Shown: in pieces, positions 1 through 8,800 of the stretch
Position numbering within the stretch: the first letter of the stretch is position 1
How the letters are laid out: every line of letters starts with the position of its first letter
Assembly (NCBI GenBank): GCA_020053565.1
Contig: JAGVMY010000051.1
Span: 1 to 16,424 of the forward strand
From: Thermodesulfovibrionales bacterium
GTDB lineage: Bacteria; Nitrospirota; Thermodesulfovibrionia; Thermodesulfovibrionales; SM23-35
DNA length: 16,424 nucleotides
Direction: 5' to 3'
Translations under genes and position numbers: made by a program
Notes under the pieces: model-generated
Seen by the model: only the letters and a program-made list of their open reading frames with translations
The model's database searches: none
Told to the model about the DNA's origin: nothing

Positions 1-645
1 AAGTCTCTCATCGTGCTCGGCATAGTCATCACGGGATTTGTTTTACACGGAAAGCTTCTCTACCAGCCAGCAACAGTGGCTCTATTTGGTGCAGGATTAT
101 TACTATTACTTTCTAAGACCCACGAACCCCATCATATACTTGCTGAGGTTGAATGGCCTACCATATTCTTTTTCGTGGGGCTTTTCATAATAGTTGGAGG
201 CGTGGTGAAGGTTGGCCTTATAAAATGGCTATCGCTTCAGGTCCTTGACATAACACAGGGCAACTTGTTTGCGACCTCAATGGCAGTAATGTGGTTCTCT
301 GCCTTTGCATCGGCAATTGTAGATAATATTCCTTATGTTGCAACTATGAACCCATTGATAATTGATATGGCAAGACAGCTCTGGCCTAATCTTTCAGGTA
401 TACAACTTCTACAACATCCTGACCTTATGCCTGTCTGGTGGTCACTGGCATTAGGTGCATGTCTTGGTGGAAATGGGACCACAATAGGTGCGTCAGCAAA
501 CGTAATAGTTGTGGGTCTGGCGGAAAAGGCAGGGAGTAGAATATCATTTATGAAATTTATGGCATACGGAATGCCGATTATGATAATGACAGTAATTGTC
601 TCAACACTATATGTGTGGTTGAGATATTATGTGATACGTTTTTAG
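1..645 (+). CDS. ArsB/NhaD-type ion transporter permease, C-terminal part (5' end outside window)
   Basis: The frame is open from base 1, so this is the last 214 codons of a longer gene that starts upstream. The protein is strongly hydrophobic with several membrane segments. It carries features typical of the ion transporter (ArsB/NhaD/SLC13-like) superfamily: the stretch EWPTIFFFVGLFIIVGG, the DNIPYVATMNPLI segment, and a glycine-rich re-entrant-loop-like LGACLGGNGTTIGASANV near codons 149-166. Members are inner-membrane carriers of Na+/H+, arsenite or organic anions; the ion cannot be told from this fragment. It ends with TAG. The next plus-strand gene lies about 210 bp away behind a repeat, so they need not share a transcript. 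Family assignment is firm, substrate unknown. Confidence 0.85.
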   Translation, partial: KSLIVLGIVITGFVLHGKLLYQPATVALFGAGLLLLLSKTHEPHHILAEVEWPTIFFFVGLFIIVGGVVKVGLIKWLSLQVLDITQGNLFATSMAVMWFSAFASAIVDNIPYVATMNPLIIDMARQLWPNLSGIQLLQHPDLMPVWWSLALGACLGGNGTTIGASANVIVVGLAEKAGSRISFMKFMAYGMPIMIMTVIVSTLYVWLRYYVIRF

Positions 646-698
646 TATTATTGTTCTATTCAGAAGGCTAGTGTGCTGTCCCTAACAGTTCTATACAC

Positions 699-783
699 TG
701 TCATTGCGAGCGACCAACGGGAGCGTGGCAATCTCACTTTACAAATGCGAGATTGCTTCGTCGTTTCACTCCTCGCAATGACA
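699..783. repeat. MITE-like interspersed inverted repeat
   Basis: Two perfect 12-bp terminal arms, TGTCATTGCGAG at 699-710 and CTCGCAATGACA at 772-783, enclose a second inverted pair, GCAATCTC at 728-735 and GAGATTGC at 749-756. The whole 85-bp unit can fold into a long imperfect hairpin. Elements with TCATTGCGAG ends and internal GCAATCTC are known as dispersed palindromic repeats in many bacterial genomes. There is no coding capacity. It sits between the permease and glgP and could act as an RNA hairpin in a transcript reading through. Confidence 0.75.
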
Positions 784-855
784 CTTCACTTAATGCGTTT
801 GTATTAGTATTAATGTAGTGTTTTAAAAAGAATAACAATTATGGAGAGAAGCGCA

Positions 856-2973
856 ATGAAAAGTATAAAAGATAAATTTCCAGATATTCCTGATAGAATT
901 TCAGGTCTTGGGGAACTGGCGTACAACCTCTGGTGGAGCTGGCATCCGCAAGCAAGGATGCTTTTTAAAATGTTAGATCGTCAGGCATGGAAGGAGAGTG
1001 TCCATAACCCTGTAAAGATGTTAAAGGAACTTCCAAGAGAAATTCTTGAATCCGCTGTAAAAGACTCTGAATATTTGAATTACTATGATGGGGTAATGGC
1101 AAGGTTTCACGAGGATATCACCACAAAAGTATGTTGGTTCTTAGAAAATGTTATTGATTCTACTTGCCTGCCAATCGCATATTTTTCTGCAGAATACGGG
1201 TTACACCGTTCTTTACCATTTTATGCAGGTGGATTAGGCTTTTTAGCTGGTGATTATCTTAAGGAATGCAGTGATTTGGGAGTACCCGTGGTGGCAGTAG
1301 GCTTTATGTATCCAGAAGGGTATTTGCGCCAGAAAATCCGTGTTGATGGCTGGCAGGAAGATATTGATGAAGTTCTTGACAGGGATGATGCTCCAATTCA
1401 AAGAATATTTAATGAAAAAGGTGAACAGCTCATTGTGAGGGTTCCATTTATTGATCCTCCAATATTTGTAACTGTTTGGAAAGTAGCAGTAGGCCGTGTA
1501 TCTCTCTACTTAATAGATACGGATATTGACATAAACGACCCTTGGAACAGGTCAATAGCGTATCATCTCTATATCGGTGACATTGAACAGCGGCTGCGTC
1601 AGGAGATTGTGCTTGGTATCGGAGGCAGTGAGGTTTTAAATACTCTCGGTATCAGGCATTCTGTTCTGCACCTGAATGAAGGGCATTGTGCATTTGCACT
1701 TCTCGAACGGATCAGGGGACGGATAGAGGAAGGGATGAGCTTTGAGAAAGCATCTGAACAGGTACGTGCCACTTCTGTTTTTACCACCCATACCCCTGTT
1801 CCAGCAGGGCATGATGTCTTTCCTTTTCATTTAATGGATAAATACTTCAGCCACTATTATCCACTCCTTGGGCTGGGTCGCGACGACTTTCTTCAATTAG
1901 GAACCCATCCAGAATATCCAGCAGCCGGATTTAATATGACTGCTTTTTCATTGAGGATGTCTTACTATCATAATGGCGTGAGCAGGAGGCATGGTGAGGT
2001 TTCGCGGCATATGTGGCAATTGCTCTGGCCTGACAAGAAGGAAGAAGATGTTCCAATAGATTCTATCACCAATGGAATCCATGTACCAACATGGGTTGAA
2101 CCAAAGATTGAGCTTCTTTTCAATAAGTATCTTGGCCCTGATTGGCTCAAAGATCATGACAACTCGGTCATATGGGAACGAATAGATGACATTCCTGATG
2201 AAGAATTATGGCAGATTCATTACTGGTTGAAGATGAAACTGATTAACTTCGTACGAGAACAAGCACGCCGTCGATGGCTGGAAAACAGGGTGAGTCCATT
2301 TAATATCATAGCCAGCGGTACATTGATAGACCCAACTGCCCTCACTATCGGTTTTGCACGCCGCTTTGCTTCTTACAAAAGGACGGATCTGATTTTCCAT
2401 GATCTTGGGCGGTTGAAAAAGCTTCTCAATCATCGATGGAGACCTTTACAGATTATTTTTGCTGGTAAAGCCCATCCTTCAGATGACGACGGGAAAAGAA
2501 TTCTCCAGCGGATATTTAATTTTACTCACGACCCTGAAATGGGGGGAAGGATTGCCTTTGTCGAAAACTATGATGAACAATTAGCACAATATATGGTACA
2601 TGGAGTTGATCTCTGGCTTAACAATCCCGTACCACCCTTAGAGGCATGCGGAACAAGTGGGATGAAGGCATCACTGAACGGGGTTCCACACCTGAGTATC
2701 CTCGATGGATGGTGGATAGAGGGTTTTAATGGCAAGAATGGATGGGCATTTTCTGGAGGTGGAGATGATCAGGATGCAGATGCCATTTATACTCTTCTTG
2801 AGAATGAAATTGTTCCTTTATATTACAAGGTAGATGATAAAGGGATACCTCGCGACTGGGTTAAGGTTATGAAAGAGGCAATAAAAAGTATAGGCCCCAT
2901 TTTTAGTGCTCGCAGGATGGCAAAAGAGTATGTACAGAAGTTTTATAAGAATGCTTTGAAATCAGCGATGTAG
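856..2973 (+). CDS. glgP: Alpha-glucan phosphorylase (GT35, short AgpA/MalP-like form)
   Basis: Degrades alpha-1,4-glucans (glycogen, maltodextrin) with phosphate to glucose 1-phosphate in the cytoplasm, using pyridoxal phosphate. At 705 aa it matches the short-form phosphorylases of Thermotoga, Thermus and archaea rather than the longer animal/E. coli form. Visible marks are the N-terminal LAYNLWWSWHPQAR segment of this subfamily, SAEYGLHRSLPFYAGGLG, HLNEGHCAFALLER (about residue 272), HTPVPAGHD (312-320), and the PLP-lysine motif EACGTSGMKASLNG with the lysine near residue 604. An ATG at 841 is in frame, but GGAGAG at 843-848 lies 7 nt before the ATG at 856, so the latter is preferred. It stands alone as a transcription unit; no glycogen synthase or debranching gene is in view. 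Confidence 0.93.
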   Translation: MKSIKDKFPDIPDRISGLGELAYNLWWSWHPQARMLFKMLDRQAWKESVHNPVKMLKELPREILESAVKDSEYLNYYDGVMARFHEDITTKVCWFLENVIDSTCLPIAYFSAEYGLHRSLPFYAGGLGFLAGDYLKECSDLGVPVVAVGFMYPEGYLRQKIRVDGWQEDIDEVLDRDDAPIQRIFNEKGEQLIVRVPFIDPPIFVTVWKVAVGRVSLYLIDTDIDINDPWNRSIAYHLYIGDIEQRLRQEIVLGIGGSEVLNTLGIRHSVLHLNEGHCAFALLERIRGRIEEGMSFEKASEQVRATSVFTTHTPVPAGHDVFPFHLMDKYFSHYYPLLGLGRDDFLQLGTHPEYPAAGFNMTAFSLRMSYYHNGVSRRHGEVSRHMWQLLWPDKKEEDVPIDSITNGIHVPTWVEPKIELLFNKYLGPDWLKDHDNSVIWERIDDIPDEELWQIHYWLKMKLINFVREQARRRWLENRVSPFNIIASGTLIDPTALTIGFARRFASYKRTDLIFHDLGRLKKLLNHRWRPLQIIFAGKAHPSDDDGKRILQRIFNFTHDPEMGGRIAFVENYDEQLAQYMVHGVDLWLNNPVPPLEACGTSGMKASLNGVPHLSILDGWWIEGFNGKNGWAFSGGGDDQDADAIYTLLENEIVPLYYKVDDKGIPRDWVKVMKEAIKSIGPIFSARRMAKEYVQKFYKNALKSAM

Positions 2974-3138
2974 GGAAAACACTCATCTGCAATAATCTGC
3001 ACATAATTTTCTGGGGCTGATGGGTTTCTGAATCTTAATTCTGCCATAAAACTTTTTTTAGCTTTTGAAAGATTTTTTAAGGCTGACGACATATTTTGAA
3101 TTTCCGAAGAGGATATTTAAACTAAATAAATTAAGAAT

Positions 3139-3252
<114 letters not shown>

Positions 3253-3263
3253 AAAACTATAAA

Positions 3264-3293
3264 ATATTATCATATGAGCACTATAAAAATCAA
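3264..3293 (-). promoter_or_regulatory. Putative sigma70-type promoter for the 5S rRNA gene
   Basis: On the minus strand TTGATT (3288-3293) and TAATAT (3264-3269) are 18 bp apart. The predicted start would lie only a few nucleotides upstream of the mature 5S end. This is what an independently transcribed 5S gene would need. Motif match only. Confidence 0.4.
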
Positions 3294-3343
3294 GTCTCAC
3301 TATAACAATTACTCACCAGCCTTTCCTATCTTTGTTATTGAGC

Positions 3344-3349
3344 TATAAT
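3344..3349 (+). promoter_or_regulatory. Putative -10 box for the NYN-PAP2 unit
   Basis: A perfect TATAAT lies 11 bp before the GGAGG ribosome binding site of the NYN gene. The -35 region (around 3321-3327, TTTCCT-like) is weak. If used, the leader would be very short, with the Shine-Dalgarno near the 5' end. It is divergent from the 5S promoter. Confidence 0.45.
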
Positions 3350-3372
3350 AAAACATTTAAGGAGGTTTTGCT

Positions 3373-3864
3373 ATTTCTCCTATAATTATTGATGGGTATA
3401 ACGTAATCGGTATCTCACATAAGGACCTTGAAAAGCAAAGGGAGGTACTCATTGACTCTTTAATTCAATACAGGCAGGAAAAAGGACATGACATAACTGT
3501 TGTCTTCGATGGGTGGAAGACAGGAGGAATTCAGGAAAATCATTCTATAATTACGGGAATAAAAGTCATCTATTCAAGGCTCGGCGATAAGGCTGATGCT
3601 GTTATCAAGCGGATTATTTTCTCTGACAGACGAGAATGGATTGTTGTATCATCAGATAAAGATATCGCATCACATGCGTGGTCATCAGGTTCTATACCGA
3701 TATCAGCAGGGGATTTTCTGATAGCACTTGAAAAAGAAGTAATGGCACCTGGTTTTCATGAAGAAGGATATGATGAGGAGTATAGTGAACCTCAGAGAAA
3801 AGGTAATCCAAGAAGACTCTCTAAAAAAGCAAAGGCTATCAGAAGGGCGTTAAGCAAGCTCTGA
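3373..3864 (+). CDS. NYN-domain protein, YacP-like putative RNase, with ATT start codon
   Basis: A 163-codon frame encoding a PIN-like NYN domain of the YacP type. It has IIDGYNVIG at residues 4-13 (Asp7), VVFDGW at 43-48 (Asp46), the conserved ENHSIITGIKVIYSR stretch, KADAVI (Asp75) and VVSSDKDI (Asp95, Asp97). These acidic residues form the metal site of this nuclease superfamily, so cytoplasmic RNA cleavage is inferred. A stop codon (TAA, 3358-3360) lies just upstream, and the frame has no ATG, GTG or TTG before or inside the domain. GGAGG (3361-3365) sits exactly 7 nt before ATT at 3373, so AUU initiation as known for infC is the simplest reading. The C-terminus is basic (RRLSKKAKAIRR). 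Its TGA overlaps the next ATG by one base. Confidence 0.85.
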   Translation: MSPIIIDGYNVIGISHKDLEKQREVLIDSLIQYRQEKGHDITVVFDGWKTGGIQENHSIITGIKVIYSRLGDKADAVIKRIIFSDRREWIVVSSDKDIASHAWSSGSIPISAGDFLIALEKEVMAPGFHEEGYDEEYSEPQRKGNPRRLSKKAKAIRRALSKL

Positions 3865-4790
3865 TGGGGAGAATATTCCTTAGGCAAAGACCGGCAGATA
3901 CAGTCACCATTATTTTCCTTTTATTCCTCACTGTGCTCACTATACTCTTTTTCAGGAAAGTACCAAATGCCCTGCTTCTCATTGGTCTTTACTCGGTCCT
4001 TATTATTTCTCAGGTGAGTATCATAAGGTTTAAAGACAGAGGCAGGTTTATGGGTCTCTTTTATGATATTATTTTCCCGGTTATCTGTGTGCTGGTAATT
4101 TTTGACAGTCTTGAGTGGCTTGTGCATTATGTAAATCCGAAGGACATAGACCTCATCCTTGTAAAATATGATTATCTGCTCTTCAATAATCATCCTACAG
4201 TGATGCTTGAGAAGATTATGAACCCGATTCTGACGGATATTCTTCAACTTGCCTATACAACATACTATTTTATCCCGATAAGCTTTGGTATTGTCCTCCT
4301 TCTGAATAACCAAAGAGCAGAATTTGACAGGACACTGTTTCTGATTTTATTCTGTTTCTACCTCTCCTATCTTGGTTATATACTCATGCCTGCTTTAGGA
4401 CCAAGATATGCCATAAACCATCTCCAGACTACAGAACTACACGGACTTTTTATTGCAGAACCAATTCAGAGACTATTAAACCAGATTGAGGGTATTAAAA
4501 GAGATGCATTTCCGAGTGGACACACTGCTATAGCAGTGATTGTGCTTTATCTCGGCTACAGGTTTAAGAGAAATTATTTCTGGGTTTTATTGCCAATTGT
4601 AGGAGCACTCGTATTTTCCACTGTTTACTGTCGGTATCATTATGTCGTGGATGTTATAGCTGGATTTGGACTGACGATTTTAACCGTCTTTCTTGGAGAA
4701 TGGTATTATGCGTGGTGGTTGAAATGGAAGCTGAGATCAGAGGAGAAGAATGAGGAGGCGAGTCAGGATAGAAAATCCAGAAGCTATTAA
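3864..4790 (+). CDS. PAP2-family integral membrane phosphatase (Aur1/inositolphosphotransferase-like type)
   Basis: A 308-aa polytopic protein with about six or seven hydrophobic segments. The signature parts are LGPRYA (before residue 190), FPSGHT at 216-221 (His220) and CRYHYVVDVIAG at 256-267, where His259 and Asp263 give the H-x3-D pair. The compact R-Y-H-Y-x-x-D form resembles the Aur1/sphingomyelin-synthase-like branch of PAP2 rather than the classical SR-x5-H-x3-D form. It would hydrolyse or transfer a phosphate or phospho-head group of a lipid such as phosphatidate or undecaprenyl diphosphate at the membrane; the substrate is not deducible. The ATG overlaps the NYN stop (TGATG), with no clear ribosome binding site of its own, implying translational coupling. 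The tail is charged. Confidence 0.85.
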   Translation: MGRIFLRQRPADTVTIIFLLFLTVLTILFFRKVPNALLLIGLYSVLIISQVSIIRFKDRGRFMGLFYDIIFPVICVLVIFDSLEWLVHYVNPKDIDLILVKYDYLLFNNHPTVMLEKIMNPILTDILQLAYTTYYFIPISFGIVLLLNNQRAEFDRTLFLILFCFYLSYLGYILMPALGPRYAINHLQTTELHGLFIAEPIQRLLNQIEGIKRDAFPSGHTAIAVIVLYLGYRFKRNYFWVLLPIVGALVFSTVYCRYHYVVDVIAGFGLTILTVFLGEWYYAWWLKWKLRSEEKNEEASQDRKSRSY

Positions 4791-4828
4791 GCTTAAAATA
4801 CTAAACTGATTTAAGAAAAGGAGAGGAT

Positions 4829-4910
4829 ATGAAGCGTATTGGATTCATACTGTTGCTCATAATTTTTTTAGTTACATGTATATATTTCCATCAGATATCT
4901 GATGCAGATA
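4829..4910 (+). pseudogene. Possible 5' remnant of an exported-protein gene, cut off at tRNA-Pro
   Basis: After a good ribosome binding site (AAAGGAGAGG just upstream), ATG at 4829 opens a sequence with a basic start and a hydrophobic run (MKRIGFILLLIIFLVTCIY) followed by HQISDAD, which looks like a signal peptide with a cleavable end. The frame then continues into the antisense strand of the tRNA gene and stops at 5011; that tail is not a protein sequence. Either a secreted-protein gene was truncated here by recombination at the tRNA, or the match is chance. No neighbouring fragment carrying the missing body is visible. Confidence 0.35.
4889..4904. repeat. Perfect 16-bp palindrome next to tRNA-Pro 3' end
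   Basis: CATCAGATATCTGATG is fully self-complementary and lies 6 bp beyond the CCA end of the minus-strand tRNA. It overlaps a second hairpin, ATATCT (4895-4900) with AGATAT (4906-4911). No T-run follows on the minus strand, so it is not a classical terminator. It may be a trailer structure or a protein-binding site. Confidence 0.5.
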
Positions 4911-4989
<79 letters not shown>

Positions 4990-4996
4990 TTACTTT

Positions 4997-5005
4997 ATTT
5001 TACCA
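4997..5005 (-). promoter_or_regulatory. Putative extended -10 promoter for tRNA-Pro
   Basis: On the minus strand TGGTAAAAT (TG-n plus a -10-like hexamer, 4997-5005) lies 7 bp before the mature tRNA 5' end. No good -35 is seen. If used, the primary transcript would start almost at the tRNA itself. Confidence 0.35.
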
Positions 5006-5026
5006 AAATAGTGTACTTATAAGATG

Positions 5027-5044
5027 TCCCGATTTATATCGGGA
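5027..5044. repeat. Short perfect hairpin between the TPR gene and tRNA-Pro
   Basis: TCCCGAT (5027-5033) and ATCGGGA (5038-5044) form a 7-bp stem with a TTAT loop. On the minus strand it is followed by CATCTTATAAG, without a clear T-tract, so a terminator role for the upstream mfd-TPR unit is doubtful. The rest of 4990-5168 shows no gene. Confidence 0.5.
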
Positions 5045-5168
5045 TTGATACCTTAGTGTACCTTTAACTTGATGATTTTTGGAATAGTTAAGTAGATACC
5101 ACGAATAAAATAATTTTAATAACTCACCACGTTAAACAAACTTTTGAACAACGTCTGTGACTTTGGTC

Positions 5169-5885
5169 TTAGTACCTCAGGATCTCGAGAAAGTCAGCAA
5201 TGTCTTTTTCTTCTTTACCCCTAACCATTATTTTCTTGTTTTTTAAGTCCTCAGTTGCTTTTTCTTTGTTCCCTTTATAAAGAGGGTCAAGTTCTATAGC
5301 ACGTGTAATAGCTGTAGCAGCTTCGCCATATTGACCCTTTGCATTGTAACAGAGCGCAAGACCGTAATAAGGAAGATGAAAGTCATTCAACCTTCGGATT
5401 GCTCCTTTATACGCATCTAATGCTTCATCATAACGGCCAAGCCTGTAGTAAACCCGGCCGAGATTGTTATAAGCCTTTTCAGGAGACTGATAGAGGAGAT
5501 TGGAAAGAGCTCTTTTATATGAATCAATTGCCTCATTGTATTTTTCAGTTCTCTCATAAGCAAGTCCGAGATTGTTATGCGCCTCAGAAAATTTCGGGTC
5601 TATGGTTATCGCACTCTGGAAAAATTCTATTGCCTTTTGAGAATCTTCAAACTTTAAAAGATAGATTATTCCAATAGCATTCAGTACTTCTTTGTCGTTC
5701 GGATTAAGCTCAAGTGCTTTTTGAAACTCAACATAGGCCATCTGTGTCTTGTTTTCGTTATAATACGAGAGCCCTATCTGGTAGTGAGCACTTGCCTTTT
5801 GGATGTTATCTCCTGTTCCAGTGGTTGAACAGGATACGAACAATACTGTAAGTATAAAAAGGATAAAAATTAATCTTATTTTCAC
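5169..5885 (-). CDS. TPR-repeat lipoprotein (PilF/PilW-like)
   Basis: A 238-aa protein with a hydrophobic N-terminal signal (MKIRLIFILFILTVLF) ending in a lipobox-like FVSC, Cys19 being the lipidated residue. About five to six tetratricopeptide repeats follow, with clear A-x-x-x-x-x-A-I/L-x-x-x-P units such as EFQKALELNPND, FFQSAITIDPKF, DSYKRALS, DAYKGAIRR and TAITRAIELDPLY. It probably sits on the membrane facing the periplasm as a protein-protein scaffold. Size and layout resemble the type IV pilus stability lipoprotein PilF/PilW, but no pilus gene is nearby. The frame is open back to 6071 inside mfd; GTG at 5885 is chosen because GAGGAG (5895-5900) precedes it by 9 nt and the signal peptide then starts correctly. 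It lies 13 bp after the mfd stop, so co-transcription is likely. Confidence 0.85.
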   Translation of the reverse strand: MKIRLIFILFILTVLFVSCSTTGTGDNIQKASAHYQIGLSYYNENKTQMAYVEFQKALELNPNDKEVLNAIGIIYLLKFEDSQKAIEFFQSAITIDPKFSEAHNNLGLAYERTEKYNEAIDSYKRALSNLLYQSPEKAYNNLGRVYYRLGRYDEALDAYKGAIRRLNDFHLPYYGLALCYNAKGQYGEAATAITRAIELDPLYKGNKEKATEDLKNKKIMVRGKEEKDIADFLEILRY

Positions 5886-5898
5886 TTGTTGATTCTCC

Positions 5899-8800
5899 TC
5901 ACAAGGCTTTTTCATTCTTATTAAAGGTATCAGAAATGACCAAACATGTAAAGAGAGATGAGACTTCTTTATAAATTTCTTTCCATGGAAGTCCTCTAAG
6001 GTCAAGCTCAAAGCCCTCAGGAAGGAATCTAATCTTCCCGTCTCTTTTTTTATAGAGGTTAAAGATATCACGGGGTTCTATTTTCGTATCATGAGAAAAT
6101 AGTACACGAATCTTCCCATTTATGTCCTTGATGTGTGTGATGACAAGCGTCCTCGCTATTATCTTGAGCCTCATTATATCAAGGAGGTTTTTAACTTCAT
6201 CAGGGAGCTTTCCAAACCTTTCCCCCATCTCAATTTCAAGATCTTTTATATCTTCGTCTGTCTTTGATAACCCAATCTTCCTGTAGATGCTTAGCCTGAG
6301 TGTTATATCATCTATGTAATCTTCCGAAATAAAAGCATTCACCCGTAAACTTATTGTTGGCTCGAATTCCTCTTCTATCTTTATGCCTTTTAGCTCAGCT
6401 ACCGCCTTCTCTAACATCTCTAAATAAAGGTCAAATCCGACTGCATGGATATGGCCTGATTGTTCAAAACCTAATAAATTTCCTGCACCTCTAATTTCGA
6501 GATCTTTCATGGCAAGCCTGAAGCCAGCTCCAAGATAGCTCATCTCCTGTATTGCCTGGAGCCTTTTTTTAGCATCGTCAGTAATAATATCTTCCCCTGG
6601 AATAAGAAAATAAGAGTATGCCCTCAAATTACTTCTTCCTACACGTCCTCTGAGTTGGTAAAGGTCGGCAAGCCCCATCATATCTGCCCTGTTGATAATA
6701 ATAGTATTTGCAGTTGGTATATCAAGGCCGGAGCCGATTATCGCTGTAGCGACAAGGATATCTATTTTGCTGTCATAGAAATTAAGCATAATTGACTCAA
6801 GCTCTCTTTCAGGCATCTGCCCGTGTGCAACCGCTATCCTTGGAACGTAGGTTGAATAATCAACGTTCTGAGCTGAAGGAAAGAGTCCCATCAGATAGTC
6901 TGCTATCTTATGGATATCCTTTATCCTGTTATGAACGAAAAAGATCTGGCCATTTCTCTCTATCTCTCTCTTTATCGCCTCTTTGATCAGTTCATCGTCA
7001 AAGACTGATACAAGGCTTCTCACCGCAAGTCTCTCTTCAGGCGGTGTCTCGATTATACTCATGTCTCTGATGTTCGAAAGTGCCATATGAAGTGTTCTCG
7101 GTATCGGTGTTGCAGTGAGTGTGATCACATCAACTCCTCTTTTCAGTTCTTTTAACCTTTCCTTCTGTCTCACACCAAACCTGTGTTCCTCATCAATGAC
7201 GAGAAGACCAAGGTTGTAAAAGTTTATATTCTCGTTGAGAAGGCTATGAGTTCCTATGATAATATCTATATCACCAGTTGATAGTTCTTTGATTGTTATT
7301 TTCTGCTCCTTCCTCGATTTAAATCTGCTGAGATAGTCAATCCTCACAGGAAATGCAGAAAATCTTTTTTTGAAAGTCCTGTAGTGCTGTTCGCATAATA
7401 TTGTAGTAGGGACGAGCACAGCTACCTGCTTTCCATCATATACTGCCTTAAATGTTGCCCTCATGGCGACCTCTGTCTTCCCATAGCCGACATCACCACA
7501 GATAAGCCTGTCCATTGGTTTTTCTGATTCCATATCTTGTTTAATATCCTTTATTGAATTTATCTGATCAGGCGTTTCCTCATAGGGGAAAAAACTGTCA
7601 AACTCAGTGTGGAGTTCGGTATCAGGACTAAATGAGAACCCCTTATTGATTTCTCTCTCTGCATAGAGTGCAATGAGTTTTTCTGCCATGTCGTGTATCT
7701 TTTTTCTTACCTTCTCCTTTGTTTTCTGCCATGTCCTTCCACCAAGCCTGTCAATTTTAGGAATAATACCTTCTTTAGAATGAAATTTATGGATACTGTT
7801 CATGCTGTGCAGAGGTATGTAGAGTCTCCCTCCGTCATATTCAATCAATATCAGGTCTTCTTTGTTCCCTTCTATACTCTGACGTACAAGTCCATGGAAC
7901 TTTCCGATTCCGTGGTCTTTGTGGACGATGAAATCACCGGTGTTAAGGTCATCGAGTGAACTAAGAAGCTTTGATACTTTTGATTTCTTTAAAGGTCTAT
8001 AGTCAGGCCGACTCCCAAATATCTCTTTTTCTGTGAGAATTAAAGTACCTGGGAAGAAGATGCCTGATGAGAGGTCACCGATAGTTATCGAGATATTTCC
8101 TTCATACTCAGCGAGGTGTGCTTTGTCTATAATAGGTGCAACTACACCTCCTTCTCGCAGTATGTCTTTAAGCCTTTCTGCCTGTCCTCTCGACGGGGAA
8201 ATGAGAGTTATCCTGTTTTCTCTCTGGAGTTGCCTGATCTTTTGGGAGAGTTCATCTATATGCCTTCTTTCCTCAGGCATAATCCCCAGCCCTTTTATAG
8301 AAAGGAGCCCTGCGTCATAGCCTGTACCTTTTATGGAATATCTTGAAAGAAATGTAATGTCTCCGGTGAGTCTGTTTCTCTCCTGGATCGAATCTGAGAA
8401 GAAGTATTTTGCGTTACCCATTAACTCATGCAATGTTGTGCCTGAGATAGGGTCTTTTGCAGGAAAAATTAAGGACTGAGGAACATCTTTTATTGATCTC
8501 TGTGTGTCAATATCAAAGGTCTTTATGCTCTCTATCTCATCACCGAAAAATTCAATCCGTAGCGGGTTATCTTCTGTTGAAGGAAAGACGTCGAGAATCC
8601 AGTTCCGCTGACTATATTCCCCTTTTTCTACAACAAGAGAAACCATTTTATAGCCAATTTCCTGAAGCCTTTTCTCTATTTCTGTCCTGTGGATCTCTGT
8701 TCCGCACTCAAGAAGTAAAATAATTCTCTCCATTTCTTTTCTTGACCACATCAGTGATTGAAGATTTTTGAAAGAGCTGACTAAAGAGTCACTTTTTTTA

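Noticed and set aside
3040..3100. T-rich and A-rich runs between glgP and 5S as an intrinsic terminator
   Set aside because: AGCTTT and AAGGCT can pair only weakly with a long loop, and on neither strand is the stem followed by a proper T-run.
3921..4313. A 130-codon minus-strand frame inside the PAP2 gene
   Set aside because: Antisense shadow of membrane-segment codons, without its own ribosome binding site or recognisable motif.
3864..4790. Calling the PAP2 protein an inositol phosphorylceramide synthase
   Set aside because: The H-x3-D layout resembles the Aur1-like branch, but that branch includes many bacterial enzymes of unknown substrate; only the family is claimed.
5027..5044. The 7-bp TCCCGAT hairpin as a terminator of the mfd-TPR unit
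   Set aside because: The stem is good, but no T-tract follows on the minus strand; kept only as a hairpin repeat.
5886..6071. N-terminal extension of the TPR protein to a start at 6071
   Set aside because: It would overlap mfd by over 170 bp, bury the signal peptide and lipobox, and lacks a start signal; GTG at 5885 with GAGGAG is better.
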